Part shown: positions 30,564 through 42,412 of the stretch, one piece after another
Layout: each line of letters starts with the position of its first letter
Numbering within the stretch: the stretch's first letter is position 1
NCBI GenBank assembly: GCA_002110485.1
Contig: MOWL01000010.1
Coordinates: 1 to 64,000 of the forward strand
Origin: Emergomyces orientalis
Lineage: Eukaryota > Ascomycota > Eurotiomycetes > Onygenales > Ajellomycetaceae
Reading direction: 5' to 3'
DNA: 64,000 nucleotides
Translations under genes and position numbers: made by a program
The notes under the pieces: generated by a model
The model's database searches: none
What the model was told of the DNA's origin: nothing
The model's input: the letters and a program-made list of their open reading frames with translations, nothing else

Positions 30564-32867
30564 TCAGACGCTACTCTGGACGTCTGACCCTCTTGTTGTT
30601 GAGATACGCCCAGTCAAGCCATTGTTATTACAGAGTCGTTTCGACATGCCCACCTGATGAAGTGGCCTTTTCAAGGATCCAACCCGCTTTTTCATCGGGC
30701 GCCTGTCTATGTCGGACTTGTGAAAGTCTATGATCAGGACCTGGCGCAGCTTGTCATTCCATAACATGTTCGCAGACCGCAGGTCTTTATGTACCACTCC
30801 CAGCATGCGGATTTCCTTCTTCAACCTGGAAATTTCACAACTTAGCACTTCCTTGTTTTTGACGTTCTCTATACTTTCCCCCGCCCAACCCATGAGAAGT
30901 ATATGGCGGATGTCCCCAGCACCATGAAGGAAAAGGAACAATTTCAAATCAATCGTCCCCAGGAATACAGGGACAGCAGAACCCTGTGCTTTCTGAAGAA
31001 CCCGATATATTTCTGCTTCACGTGAGACAACTTTCCATAGCCCGAATGTTGTCCCCTTTCCAACAAGAGTGTAGCCATATGCAGCACAGGTGATCTTGAA
31101 GGGTGCACCAGATGATCCACAAGTCCCAAATGGTGTGCAGTTATGATCAAGGTCATGATCAAGCTGTTCATTCAGTATTTGCACAAGCTTCCTTGCATTG
31201 ATACAATGTCGAACATCATTCTGGCCTCGCCGGTGGAGAGAAACATTGGGGCATTGATGGTCCAATTCACCTCCCTGTTGCAAACCTAATAAGCATCGCT
31301 GCGTACAGTAACGTGCCGTGTGTTGGCTCTGGCCGCTCGATGGCCTAGGACCTGCTGGACGCGCCGATGAACGCAGGCTGGGCGAGGAGGATATCACTTG
31401 GCTGAAGCCCCGCTTCCGGCCGTGCGCTGTTTGGTTAGAGTCGGAGTCGGAAGAATCCATATGATCACTCAAAGGCGAGGTATCCATTGGTGCACAGATG
31501 GTTTGAGATGGGGTAGAAACTCGATGGCCGGGCTGTAATGGAGACGATGACAGATGTTCAGAGGGCATATATTCCGAGCTTGCATATTCTGATCCTGGAG
31601 GAGTTTGTTGCAGCTCGTCATCAGGGATTTGCGACCGTGTAAAGTCAAAACTTGTCTTCCATATATAAAGCTGGGATCTTGCAGCATTCCGCCACTTCTG
31701 GTCACGGATATCCGAGAGAAAGGACATCAGACAGAGACATAATATTCTGACAATAGCTGTTTTTGACTGATAAAAGACCCCAGGATTTTCTGAAATCACA
31801 TCCATGTTTGATTCACAGAGATAGTAATAGAGTGTACTAGAGTCATTGTATGGAACATGAAGAAGAACAATAGCAAATCCATTAGTTATGTAGGAGTACT
31901 CCAGCCCAGCTTGAATCATGACATGATACTCCTGAACCAAAACTGAGCAAGTCAGCTGTTCTGCATTATATCTCAGCTTTTCATCCTTATTCCGCTCATC
32001 ACTCTTGGAGATTGTGTCTGGCTGGACAATCTCTTTCCAGAGCTTCATCGATTGAAGACCTGCTCGGAGATTTTCAACCGAGAGCTTGTGTGGCGGTTTA
32101 TACTCGACTGTCGTAATCAAAGTATTGGTGGAACCGTTGATCTGATGAATACAGAATGAATCTGGTTTGGAATGTTTTGTGCTGGATTCATCAAACAGCT
32201 GTACATCTGACCCTTCTGATGTCTGTAGAATATTTTCATGATTTTCAAACAGGATCCCATCCCCAAGCCGGAATTTCTCTCGGGCATCAGGTATTTTGCA
32301 TAGCTCAGCTATGATATCATGGACATGATCTTCCACAGCAGTTCACTTGTAGTGCTCCAGATCCTTTTCACTTCGTAGTTTTCAACTAGAATACCGCTGA
32401 CCAAGTTCATTTAGCACAAGAAGAGATGTGAAGAGTCAAGATGCATCTCTGCCAGTTGATTGCAGGTAAGTGGAAACTGCATCATAAATTTCTTGCAGAT
32501 GAGCCGGGCAGTTTGACCAAAAGCAAAGACTTGTGGGGCAGTATTTCCCAGTGGGTAGTGGAATACTCCCCTTCGTGGAGCGGGATGGCGTTCCAACCTG
32601 CAAAGGCCGGGAGAATGAATCATGACAGCCTTTGATGAGCTCTTCAAGTGTTGTTGGCTGGCTGCACACTTTTTCCCGTGCCTCTCGCTCTTCTGCCTGC
32701 CTTCGCAACTCTGCTTTCTGTCTTTCTCACTCTTCTGCCTGCCTTCTCAACTCTTCTGCCTGCCTTCGCAACTCTCCTTCATGTCTCTCTCGCTCTTCTG
32801 CCTGCCTTCGTTCCACTTCCGCTTTACGGTAGAGAGCCTCGTAATCTGGCGAACTGTTATCGGCCAT
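30564..32867 (-). pseudogene. Kinase-like gene relic B, four in-frame TGA
   Basis: A single unshifted frame of 768 codons from ATG 32867 to the stop at 30564, broken only by four TGA. They fall in a coiled coil, after QSTGRDAS, after RYSS and before TAVEDHV. One TGA aligns with Arg in the coiled-coil repeats RRQAEE. Domains in order: coiled coil (RRQAEELRRQAEE); a conserved block with GKYCPTSLCFWSNCPA; a middle domain with TTVEYKPPHKLSVENLRAGL and YSYITNGFAIVLL; a Cys motif YCTQRCLLGL; and a kinase domain with VVHKDLRSANMLWN and VLIIDFH. It is paralogous to relics A and C. If TGA arose from CGA, the gene died very recently or by a burst of C-to-T change. Confidence 0.8.
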
Positions 32868-33079
32868 TAGAAAGGGATAAAGAGTTATATTAAAAAGTGA
32901 AATGGATCCGAGCAATTTAGTGGCATAGAGATAGGCGATAATCATGTAGAGAAGAAGTGAAATAATGCCAGTCATCTTGCTCAAAATAACACGGATCAAC
33001 GTTTGCCCGTCACCCGTCAGAAGACGCGTTAGTAAAGTAGGTTGGTAGGAACCACCCTTTTGAAGCTGATCAAACACTT

Positions 33080-36000
33080 TAGGGATTGACTGGTGTGTTC
33101 ATAAAGATGAGAAGGTATGTTCACTGGAGAGCTTGATTTTTCTGTATCATATGACTCATTTCAATATCTCCCGTTTTGTTTCAGGTTTGCGTCATATATA
33201 AGAAATAGCTATGGTGGACGTGGAGAAACTTGCAGCCCAAGATCAGTCAGACTTGAGCATCAAAATTCAAATCTACCTCCTCTGCAAACCAATTCTCTAA
33301 AAGTTAATGCTAAGAATTTCTTGTGACAGAGGTGGCTATTCTCTATTGCATGATGGCTAGAATATTCAACAATTAAAAAAAAAAAAAAAAATCTTACACA
33401 ATCAGTCTTTGTGATGATAAGATAAAAAGGACAAGGCTTTGTGTATCTGAAAACTTCATTTTCGAAGATGGAGCCGGGAATAGAATGTTGTATATTATGG
33501 GAATAAAATTTTGAATAAGCCCACTGTACCAATTGAATTAATTGAGGTCAGTCAGCCCACGTGAAAAGCCACTTATTCCTGGACACCTGAGCCTCTGCTC
33601 AGACAATCTGAACTAACACTTTCTGCCAAGTTCTGCGAGCCAGTCAAAAAGTCAAAGGAATTATACTACCAGCACTTGGCAGAAGTCTAAAATAGTTCAG
33701 CTGGTTCCATCAATTGAAATATCAAAGAAAGGCTGAGCATGCTGAGATAAGCCTGACATGTCAATGAAATTCTAACTGGAAAATTGTTGACCCATAGTCT
33801 AGAAAGATGGGGCAAAAGTTGTTAATTTGAACTTCAAGAGCAACCTGGAGGGGTAAAACAGAAAATGAAACTTGATGACTTCAAAAGAGAAAATATTAAG
33901 TTCCCAGCATTTGAATGCACTGGCGGAATGGTTTATCACATCAAAAACAAGTCAAGTCAATGAAAATGCAGAGAAATGTGCTGATGACAAGCATCATATC
34001 AAGCTTGAGCCTTTTCTCCGAAAAATGGGCCTTTATAAAAAGATATGAAAAAATTCTGCGACATAAGAGCAAGAAGGAAAAGCTGACTATTTATAGAGCT
34101 ATTGTCATGTTCTGTGAAGACTGTCTGGGACAACAACAATTTCAAAAGATTCTGGTTTTGATAATATCTTCTTCTCATTATTGAATGCAATTGACATCTC
34201 TGGCGACCATCTTCATCCAGGACAGTACATGCGATTCTCGAGTTCCCAGACCTTCGAAGCAGCTCTCGATTTATTGATAGTTATGATTCTGGAAACCGAC
34301 AACCTATGAGGACAATGCGATGAGCAAATGACGGGTTATGGATTGACATGGCTGTAGGAAAATGTCCAACTCCGCTGCATGGATGGTGTTACTACTATTT
34401 TTATTCTTTTACATATATAGGCTAGAATGATATCCGAATGGGGCATTTGGGTTTGTGACTGAAGTTTGTGTAGGTGTAGGTGCTGAGTCAATAATATCCG
34501 CGTGTGACCCTACGGAAAGAAACTGCCCAGCATATTGCCCAGAGGGATAGGCAGAGGGAGGATTTCCAAAACCCGTTGACAGGAGTTTTTAAACCTTACC
34601 TCAGGTGTCCTGTTATTGTTCGATTTGAGTGTGAAATTCTTTTTCACCTGATTTCTTCAAACAATAAATCAGTCTCGGAATTCTTAATTGACTATACACA
34701 AAGAGTCATATTTCTCCTCAATCTAAGATGAAACAAAATTCCAGCATTCATACCAAAACACTGTTGATGATTCTATGGTTGTGTTTTCAGGGTCAAGAAG
34801 GATCATTCTGATATGCCCAGCTTCTCTTGAGTCTATTAACCATTTTATTTTCGATTTTTGGTTATAGCTAATTACCCTGTCAGTAGCCTCTCCCAAAGTT
34901 GAATTGGTATAGTCATTATCACCTTTTCATGCACTGGTCAAACTCAGTGACATTTGGGAATCCTTCAAGAGCCGGTACCACTGGTTCAGATTCTATTGAG
35001 TCCTCGTTGTATGGTATCTGCTCTGGGTACTGAGGAGTGATCTGATGCTTATGAGCTAGTGGAGAATTCTGTTGTGCTTGTGCATTCATGTTGTGCGATA
35101 TAAGTGAGGGTGTAACGTGGGAGGCCTCTGGAAAAGATGAAACAGACCAAGCAGTGAAGTATATCAAAATAAAGATCAAGACATTATGATTCCCTCTTAT
35201 TCTTTTATGTTCACAGATAAGCAGCCAAAAAGGTGAAATAATCTTTTCTGCAGTTAGCCAAGTCTTTTCTGTTGATACCCGGGATTCTTCCCACACACGG
35301 CGAACTGTTTTCGAACGTCTACGATCACATCAATGTTGCCGCTTGGGCTCCTAGGCTAATGCAAAGCTGGTGAACCAGGAAACAATGAAACGAAGCAGAA
35401 ATCACAGGCTGTCTGGGCCATTGCATTCTTGCAATGAAAGAAGCTCTGCTGCAAAGCAGGGACGCAGCGCAACATTTCCCATGTTGATGTTAATGGCCCG
35501 CAGCACCAAGTGATGCCATGCAGCCAAGCAGTAGATGTGAAGACTACAGATCTTCCGTAGATGGATTGGCACATGTTAAAAAAGATGTCACCAACAAAGC
35601 GACACCAGTGATGCCCAAGACTGCTGGATGAAGGGCGGATTTCATGTGAGCAAATTATATACAATAATCATTTTATTGATAAAATATATAATTTATTTTT
35701 CTTTGGAAGGTAATAAAGTAGGATCCATTGGTAGCAGACATGAGAGATATAATAACCAATGACAGAGGAAAGACAGAGAACAGGCAGAGTAAAAGACAAG
35801 GAAAGGAAAGTAACCAAGACATGTTTGTGTGTAGCAAAATCTCTCATGTCTTGCTGACTAGGACGCGTACCCCTCGTGGCACCTAGTAACTAGCCGACAC
35901 CAAACATAACAGCTGGACTGGCAATATCGAAACGCAGGGGGTCAGAACCATTCCACATCTTATCAGGCACCCTGTAATCGAGATACCAGAGTGCAAAGAA

Positions 36001-36100
36001 CTAGAAGATAATTGATTTGCTTGAATAGGCTATGTACAGAAGACTTTCCAGCACTCAGCTATATGCCATTCAACAATGTCTCATGGAACCCTACTTATCC
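33080..36100. other. Region with short frames only
   Basis: AT-rich sequence. A plus frame at about 33913-34045 (LNALAEWFITSKTSQVNE, then FLRKMGLYKK) and a minus frame of 125 codons at 34919-35296 look protein-like, but I cannot assign them. About 33700-33740 resembles 45980-46020 (GAAATATC(A/C)AAGAA...), hinting at a shared decayed repeat. A run of 18 A lies near 33374. No gene is supported. Confidence 0.4.
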
Positions 36101-36138
36101 TTCCGCCGTTTCTCGTCGCTGAAGTCACCATCGCTGGG

Positions 36139-37597
36139 TCATTTACAGATTGTGACAACCTCCAACATTTTAGGAGAATGAAGCAGATCATCCATTTCCC
36201 TTTTGAGTTTCAAAAGGAGTGTGATTTGATCGAGCTGCCCCGCTGCACTCTTAACACTTAGGCCCGAGTATAGCGGTGACCTACTAAGCTCAGCAGTGTG
36301 GCTTTCGATATCCACCCTGAGATCGTCTTCTAACTGAGAAGCAACCGCATGGACCCCGAGACAGGTACAAATTATAAATACATTTGCAAGGGCAGAAAAT
36401 TCATCACTCTTCAGTGCAGGTGATATTTCGCCAGCAAGCCCTCTAAGTCCTGCTAACAAAGCTGTGAACTGCTTCTTCACTTTTTCACCAGTTAATTTGA
36501 TGCCAGCAAATGGTGCAAAATCCTGTAGGGTAAGGGCGAGACCATCATAATCATTGTTAGAAAGGCTGTCGCATATGTCGCATCTCCTTTGCCATTCAGT
36601 TGGCTTCCAGGCAAGGATATTAAGGTCCCGTTTCAGGCGATTTGTGGTAATAAGAGGATGAGACTCGAGGAGAACTAAGGATATATGAAGCAGGCTCTGA
36701 TGAACAGTGGGCCTGTTGGTCTATAAAAATAGTGAGCGGAGTGCGAAGCAGAAGACTTGAAAGTACTCATCAAAAAAGATCTTCCAGAAGTATCACTTTC
36801 TCTACATTCTGTAAAATTCTCCTCCAGTTCCTTCATCGCCTGCATAAATTCCCTCTTAATGTGCGTTAACTCTATCGGAAGTCTTGACAATGCGTAGAAA
36901 GTTTCATTGTCCTTGGCTAACCATTCTAGAATATCCATCTTCCCAATGCAGCCTGCAAGGAGGTCGGACGTCCAGGAGCCGGGGAGCCGGCCGGCTGCAG
37001 TTCCAATGCGATTCCCGAGAAAATGAAGATAATCTTTTAAATGTAGAAGCCCCTTCGGTTCAATCGGTCCAGTTGTTTCGAGAAGACCCTGGTGCAGTTT
37101 ATCAAATGTCTCTGCAAATTTGAACTGTTCTGCCATAATAGCTTCCAGATCCTCCAATATCATCGCATCATGACTTGCGCAGGCGGCTTTGAATTCTCTA
37201 TCAAGCTTTTTACCATCTATAATCTTCTGGTAGGCCCGCTGGACAGCCCACGGTGCTTTCCGAGCAAAAACTGCAGCATGGAGTAGACTTTTGTTATCGC
37301 AGGAACATCCCGCAGATATATTTTGAACGTCGGTAACATTTGACTTTTGATTGGAGGCGATAAATAAACTGTCTTCCCAAGGATAAACATGGGCTTTGTC
37401 GAAGTCTTTAGGCCGGAACCTAGTGCTAAGATTTGTGGAGGGATCCGGGAGGCGAACACGATAGACCTGCACTGTAGTGCCATTGCAGTGGGAAATGCGA
37501 GCTGTGTTGTTGTCTTTCAGATCATGGACAGACAGTTTTTTTTCAGGAAACGAAGCAGAAAGGGATCCAGGGCAGACATACTGGGGCAATCAAGCAT
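36139..37597 (-). CDS. Hypothetical protein gene, at least one intron, possible A8 frameshift
   Basis: The longest exon reads open from about 37560 to 36675 and includes DAMILEDLEAIMAEQFKFAE, a C-rich piece (ISAGCSCDNKSLLHAAVFA) and a helical end (ELTHIKREFMQAMKELEENF). A second frame continues from about 36720 to TGA at 36139: LAWKPTEWQRRCDICD, then TGEKVKKQFTALLAGLRGL. A CTCAC/TATAG acceptor-like signal near 36720 supports an intron between them, but I could not settle the donor. The only nearby ATG (37597, reading MLDCPSMSALDPFLLRFLKK) connects to the exon through a run of eight A by a one-base slip. That may be a real frameshift or a base-count error. Family not recognised; normal CpG content. 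Confidence 0.5.
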
Positions 37598-38168
37598 TCT
37601 TATACCAAACCGCCCAACTCTTACTACAGGGCTTACAAGGGAAAAAAATCAAAAAATCAAAAACACAAAGTATATTGAAACAATCTATTGGACTGGCTGC
37701 CCCTTACCAAAGTAGTAAGAAGCCATACTTTTTTCTTGCAAGGAACAACAGTAGATTCACAAGATCAACAAACAACAGCCCTAATTATCTTCAAACTCTG
37801 TGGTGGCTTATGTACAGTAACAGTCATTTACATGCACCGGTAGCATTTCCGCCAAGCAACAACCTAATAGCCTGCCACAGGATTTTACCTCTGCGCATCA
37901 ATACATATACATATGAAATTTAAACTGTGTTAACTGTTTGCCCATCTCAATCATTTCTCACTACAAATGTGCTATGTCGGCATCCTCAGGTTTCATTTCC
38001 TAACTAATCAAAGCCACCAACCGCCAATGAATATCGCACAGAAAACGACGCAAAAGTTCTTTCCCAGACATCACTTATTCCACTGCTGTAGCCGATTCCG
38101 CGAGGGACGGTACGAGGGCGGGGGTGTCATCACCCAGGATTTGGTGGACTTCAGGCTATTTTAGGCTG

Positions 38169-39518
38169 TTAGTGGAGCTCATATGCATCATTTCTTTCAA
38201 ATAACATACTGATGTTTGCATTGAATCCAGATGTCTCCGTTTCCCCATGGTTCCTCAAGAAGATAGCCCCGCGTCGGTGAAGGTGCTGAATATCTTCGAA
38301 TGTAACAGCAGTAAGAAGAGGAAGGTTGTTCACATCACAAGATGCGAACCTAAGAAGAAAACCTCTATCCTGGGGAGAGATTCCGGACAGAGTGGCTTCG
38401 ATAGTGCCTGTATCTTCAGCCGCGGGTAGGACACTTTCTCCAACATGATGGATTCTATAGGAGCCTAAAAACCGGCGATAGATCATTTCCGTCCAATAAT
38501 GCTTGCCTATGTCGCCCTTGGTTTTCATCTTATCCAGTTCTTGCTCCAGAGCCTCTCGAATCCTCTGAATTGCTGCAGCGAAGGGTTGATTACGCGAGAA
38601 ACCAGCATTGAGAAGATCATGGTAGATAGCACCCAGGGGTTGGTATTGATTTAAGGTGCGTGTGTGTCTGCCAGGCACCAACACTGCGTCAAGGATCTCA
38701 TTGCTCGTAATTCGGACGTTAGGTCTCAGGTTGTCGTTTTCCCAAATTATCTCAATCCCGTCATCGGCCGTGGAGCATATTGAGAGATTATCTGAAAGGT
38801 GCTTCTCTGCCTCCTCCATGGTAATAATATCAGTGTATAAGGGTGATTTGTTCAGGTCGAGAGTAAAGCCATCCATGCTGTAGTGAATCGAGGGATTCTG
38901 TAGACGGAGGTGCTTGATGTCCGTGAGCGGATGACGAATAGCAAAGACTCCAACACCGGCGCAAAGTAATGTGACATTTCCCATCGGTGTGAAGCCTGGG
39001 TTTAATGCTTCGTTCTGTGGTTCTCCCAAAAGCCTGCTCAGCAGTGCCTTGTGCTGCTTCTCTAGTAGCTCGGCGGACAAGTCTAAGTGATTGAATTGTT
39101 TGAACTCATCGAGGCAGTAGCAGAGTTGAGCATAATAGTTGATATCAAGCTCGCGGGACAGGGACCATATCATTTCCCAATCATCCTTTGTCCAAAATAC
39201 AACTTCTGCTAGCTTTCCGCGAAGTGATCTAACAATTGGGGGGTTGACTTCAAGAAGAGTCACACACAAAGAAAGAAGCCTTCTAAAAGCATTCAGGCAC
39301 TCCTTTTCTTGCGTCGAAGCCTCGGCCGTACGGTGGGTAGGGGTATTAGGAGGCGGTTTGAGGGGTGTAGTTGCCATTGCGGTACCTGATAGATTGCTAT
39401 CGTGAGCAAACCCCGATATGTGCATTGCGGTGTGTAAGGTATTCCTTACCTGTCTTCTTTTGAAGCTGTGACTATAATCGCTTAGTTGCTGCTGTGCCAA
39501 AAGTAACTGCTCCTTCAT
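38169..39518 (-). CDS. Hypothetical protein, 449 aa
   Basis: A long open frame with no internal stop, ATG 39518 to TAA 38169. An alternative start is 39375 (MATTPLKPPP), after a GTAAGG-like donor near 39452. The protein is soluble-looking and mostly helical: ECLNAFRRLLSLCVTLLEVN, LCYCLDEFKQFNHLDLSAEL, then GNVTLLCAGVGVFAIRHPL, and a C-terminal part with HYWTEMIYRRFLGSYRIHHV and GISPQDRGFLLRFASCD. No membrane segment. I do not recognise the family. It is tandem with the gene at 36139-37597 on the same strand. CpG and codon use look like a host gene. Confidence 0.65.
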   Translation of the reverse strand: MKEQLLLAQQQLSDYSHSFKRRQVRNTLHTAMHISGFAHDSNLSGTAMATTPLKPPPNTPTHRTAEASTQEKECLNAFRRLLSLCVTLLEVNPPIVRSLRGKLAEVVFWTKDDWEMIWSLSRELDINYYAQLCYCLDEFKQFNHLDLSAELLEKQHKALLSRLLGEPQNEALNPGFTPMGNVTLLCAGVGVFAIRHPLTDIKHLRLQNPSIHYSMDGFTLDLNKSPLYTDIITMEEAEKHLSDNLSICSTADDGIEIIWENDNLRPNVRITSNEILDAVLVPGRHTRTLNQYQPLGAIYHDLLNAGFSRNQPFAAAIQRIREALEQELDKMKTKGDIGKHYWTEMIYRRFLGSYRIHHVGESVLPAAEDTGTIEATLSGISPQDRGFLLRFASCDVNNLPLLTAVTFEDIQHLHRRGAIFLRNHGETETSGFNANISMLFERNDAYELH

Positions 39519-39889
39519 TCAACCCTTCGCTCTTTAACTTCGCCAGACCATGCAGGCGAAGAGTATCATATTAACTCTGAAGAAATTTGTATTGTACTCA
39601 AGCCTTTAGCTTTAATACCCTTCATTCTGGAGCCATAAGTTTCCCCGTCAGGCAGTGCTTACGGGCTCGCCTAAATTGTGAAATAAGGAGCATCCAGCCG
39701 CATGACTAGCTTCCCAGCATGCCTTCCCAGAGCAAGGATAAAATCAAGACGTGCAGAAACCGAAGGAGAGTGCGAGACCGTGTAGGGGATATGCGGATGT
39801 CCAATGCCAGCCAAAACTATGCAAGCATGAGAAAGGAAAGCAGCTCGCCTCCGAGTCCATCTGGGGACAGCCAGCCAATTAGAGTGCAA

Positions 39890-40850
39890 TCAAAAACAGG
39901 AAAAATCGGATATGTCGTCTCTGAAATTCGCTAACGGCACTGCGTTTCCCCCTTCAACAGACTGAGCGGAGATATTTCGAGCCACATAGGCACCGATAGC
40001 GATAACCAACATCGCCTGGAGCCAGGTCAGCACACGTTGGAGATAAAGCCGTGGTTTCACTGAACTTACCTCGATCCAGAGGGGCCAGTCATGGACGAGT
40101 CCACCAGCGGCAAACCCTACCATTACAATAACAAGAAGTGCATGGATTGTAACTTCACGCATTACAGGCCCCTGAGATGGCAGACTGCGAATTTCGCGTC
40201 AAAAGAGCAGACTGGCAATAGCGAGTACCGCGTAGTCGATAGGAATGACCAGGGCTGTACCTTTCACCAACACCTTGTAGGCGACGGAGCTAACTCAATG
40301 AGTAAAAGGCCTATCAAGATCGGGGAGAAGAGCACACCATAAAATCAAACCGAGCTTTACCGCAGGCGACAGAAAACCGTATCCTAGAGATAATCGATGC
40401 AGTAATTGATCCAGCTGGGCGTTCGTAAGAGGTACAGCCTGGATTTGCCTTTGCCGAATCATCTAGACATCGCGGTTAGCGAGGAAGAAATTAAGGGCCT
40501 AGGAATAACGTACCTCTAGGGCTAGCGGAAATGCCGTACATATTCCCAAGGGACAGTAAAATGCTGGCATATCTGAACCAAGCATTTAGCATTTATCATC
40601 ACCATCTCGGCAGAAGGGACTGCTCACCCCCGAGCTGTAAGCCTGATAAACCAACACCAATGACAACAGCATTGGAACAGATAAAGAGAACAAATATTAA
40701 AATCTCACACAAACGGAGAGGCTGGGAGCGGTGAACAATGAGCAAGATGAGATGCACCACACTTAGCACAATGAGCGCCGCCGAAGAAGCGCATATGAGC
40801 CACCAACCAGTACAGGAGAACTGAGAAACTCTATACAACACTGACATCAA
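39890..40850 (-). pseudogene. Five-exon membrane-protein gene with one in-frame TGA
   Basis: Exons (minus): 40850-40628, 40572-40514, 40462-40338, 40289-40070 and 40015-39890. The introns are 55, 51, 48 and 54 bp and join in consistent phase. Two carry CTAAC or CTGAC branch sites (donors GTACGT and GTAAGT). The protein starts MMSVLYRVSQFSCTGW and has hydrophobic segments in exon 1 (LIVLSVVHLILLIV and ILIFVLFICSNAVVIGVGL), exon 4 (HALLVIVMVGFAAGGLV) and exon 5 (AMLVIAIGAYVA). A TGA at 40199-40201 in exon 4 interrupts an otherwise complete model, so it is either inactivated or a further splice event is missed. No family recognised; about four to six membrane spans. Confidence 0.55.
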
Positions 40851-42282
40851 TCACAGCTTTCATGTACATACTTCCACAAGTTTGTCCATAATTCAATCAC
40901 AAAGCTCATAATGACAGCTGAACCAATCTTCCAATTGCATGTGCATTTACCCCCTGACAATTGTCTTTTGTTTTCCCACTGTATGATCCGCCCAGGCCAC
41001 GTATTAAGAGCTTCGGATGGGATAGTTATGGCGTGGATATGTGATCCAGAAAAAGAGAGTGTAAAAGTACAAGGAGGACTGATCCTTTCCTCAATGATGT
41101 GCAGGTGGTTGCTACTTGATGGGCACGACCGGATGTATCGCATTACATCCCTGATATAGCCAGCCTCAAATACCAAAGCAACTCCCGCCCACGAGCCCAT
41201 AAGATCAGTTGATGAGGCTGGGAGTAACCTGCCAGTACTTGCACTGACAAAATAGCTATCCCCGCGCCTTAGAAGTTGGAGAACAGGAGGTGAAGCCTGG
41301 TTCCATTAGCGAAGCTACGACATACAGGCGGAGGACATGTACCATTGAGATGATCTCAAAACTGGAGGATTCTACAGAAGCTCCCTGCAAGCTGGCAACA
41401 GTGCTCCACTTAACCGTGTGCGCGACTTCGATGAAAAAGTTTTCAGTTTGAGCAGTTGCAGTGATTGTTGTTTGCATCGTGGGGTGCTACGCCGCGAAAG
41501 TCGTTTGAAACTCAAACTGAAAGACTCATATGGCAAAGGAATGATATGTCAACCAACTTTGGGGGATAATAGTAAGCACGCCCTTCGCATGCAGCGATGG
41601 GAGCAAATTTTACCTTGCGTGTAAGAAAATAATCTGAGTGCAAGTACATGGATGAGCAGCCCGTATTCAAACAAGGCAACAAGCGAGCGGTGAGGCATCT
41701 CTTATAGTCAAAAGCAGAGACATGCAAAGTCAGCATCAATTAGTATCAAGATAGTGATCTCTTGCATGAGAATGGCACGGACTCAAGCTGGACATGTATA
41801 TCGCACTCGTCTTCCACGGATTGAGATATTCTCTCCCAGAGTGATCGACGCAAGTTTCCCATGCCCTCAACACAGTCTGGCACCCCTGGTAGCACTTTGC
41901 ATACTCCTGGCTATTGGGAGCCACCATCCCGCATGTACCGCAATAGCCTGGTTGACGAGTACAACATCAGCATCGACCACGCTGTAATATCTGTTCTTAA
42001 CAGGAAGGCTCATTTTCATGCTCAATATCACTCTTGCCGGATCCTAGGCCATCACGGTGCAGCTGGTCCTTTTGGGATTCGATATCATATTGCTCTATTT
42101 TATACAACTGCGAACTAAATTCCGAGTGTGATCCTCTAAGCAACTAATAGAAGCTCAGTTTGCATGGATCCATTTATCAAACCTAAAAAAGAGGCCAGTG
42201 AAAGTTGCCCGTGCCATCTTGGTGAATGAAGTCGACGAGTGAAGCATTGACAGCCAGCAGCTCACCTTCATGGAATTCAAAG
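40851..42282. other. Region with unresolved short frames
   Basis: Minus-strand frames at 41256-41477 (73 codons, MQTTITATAQTENFFIEVAH) and 40847-41200 (117 codons) could be upstream exons of the membrane-protein gene or a separate small gene. I could not join them with good splice sites. Frames at 41736-42118 on both strands are too short to judge. CpG content is normal, so this is not decayed repeat. Confidence 0.35.
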
Positions 42283-42352
42283 AGTAACGCTAGTCCAGAA
42301 ACAGCGAACCTTTAAAAGAGTCGCTGTTTCTGGACTAGCTTAGTCTGTTACT
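42283..42352. repeat. Long inverted repeat (hairpin)
   Basis: A perfect 19-bp arm pair, GCTAGTCCAGAAACAGCGA at 42289-42307 and its complement at 42321-42339, separated by 13 bases. Outside these, AGTAAC (42283-42288) pairs with GTTACT (42347-42352) across a 7-base bulge. It lies 61 bp before the start of the next gene. Confidence 0.85.
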
Positions 42353-42412
42353 GATTCATTATTCATGTGTGGTTTCGCTCAAACCCTTTCTCCACATCCA
42401 GATTCAGTGAAG

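Noticed and set aside
32622..32893. Plus-strand frames with repeated SACLRN-like peptides
   Set aside because: They are antisense shadows of the coiled-coil repeats of kinase-like relic B.
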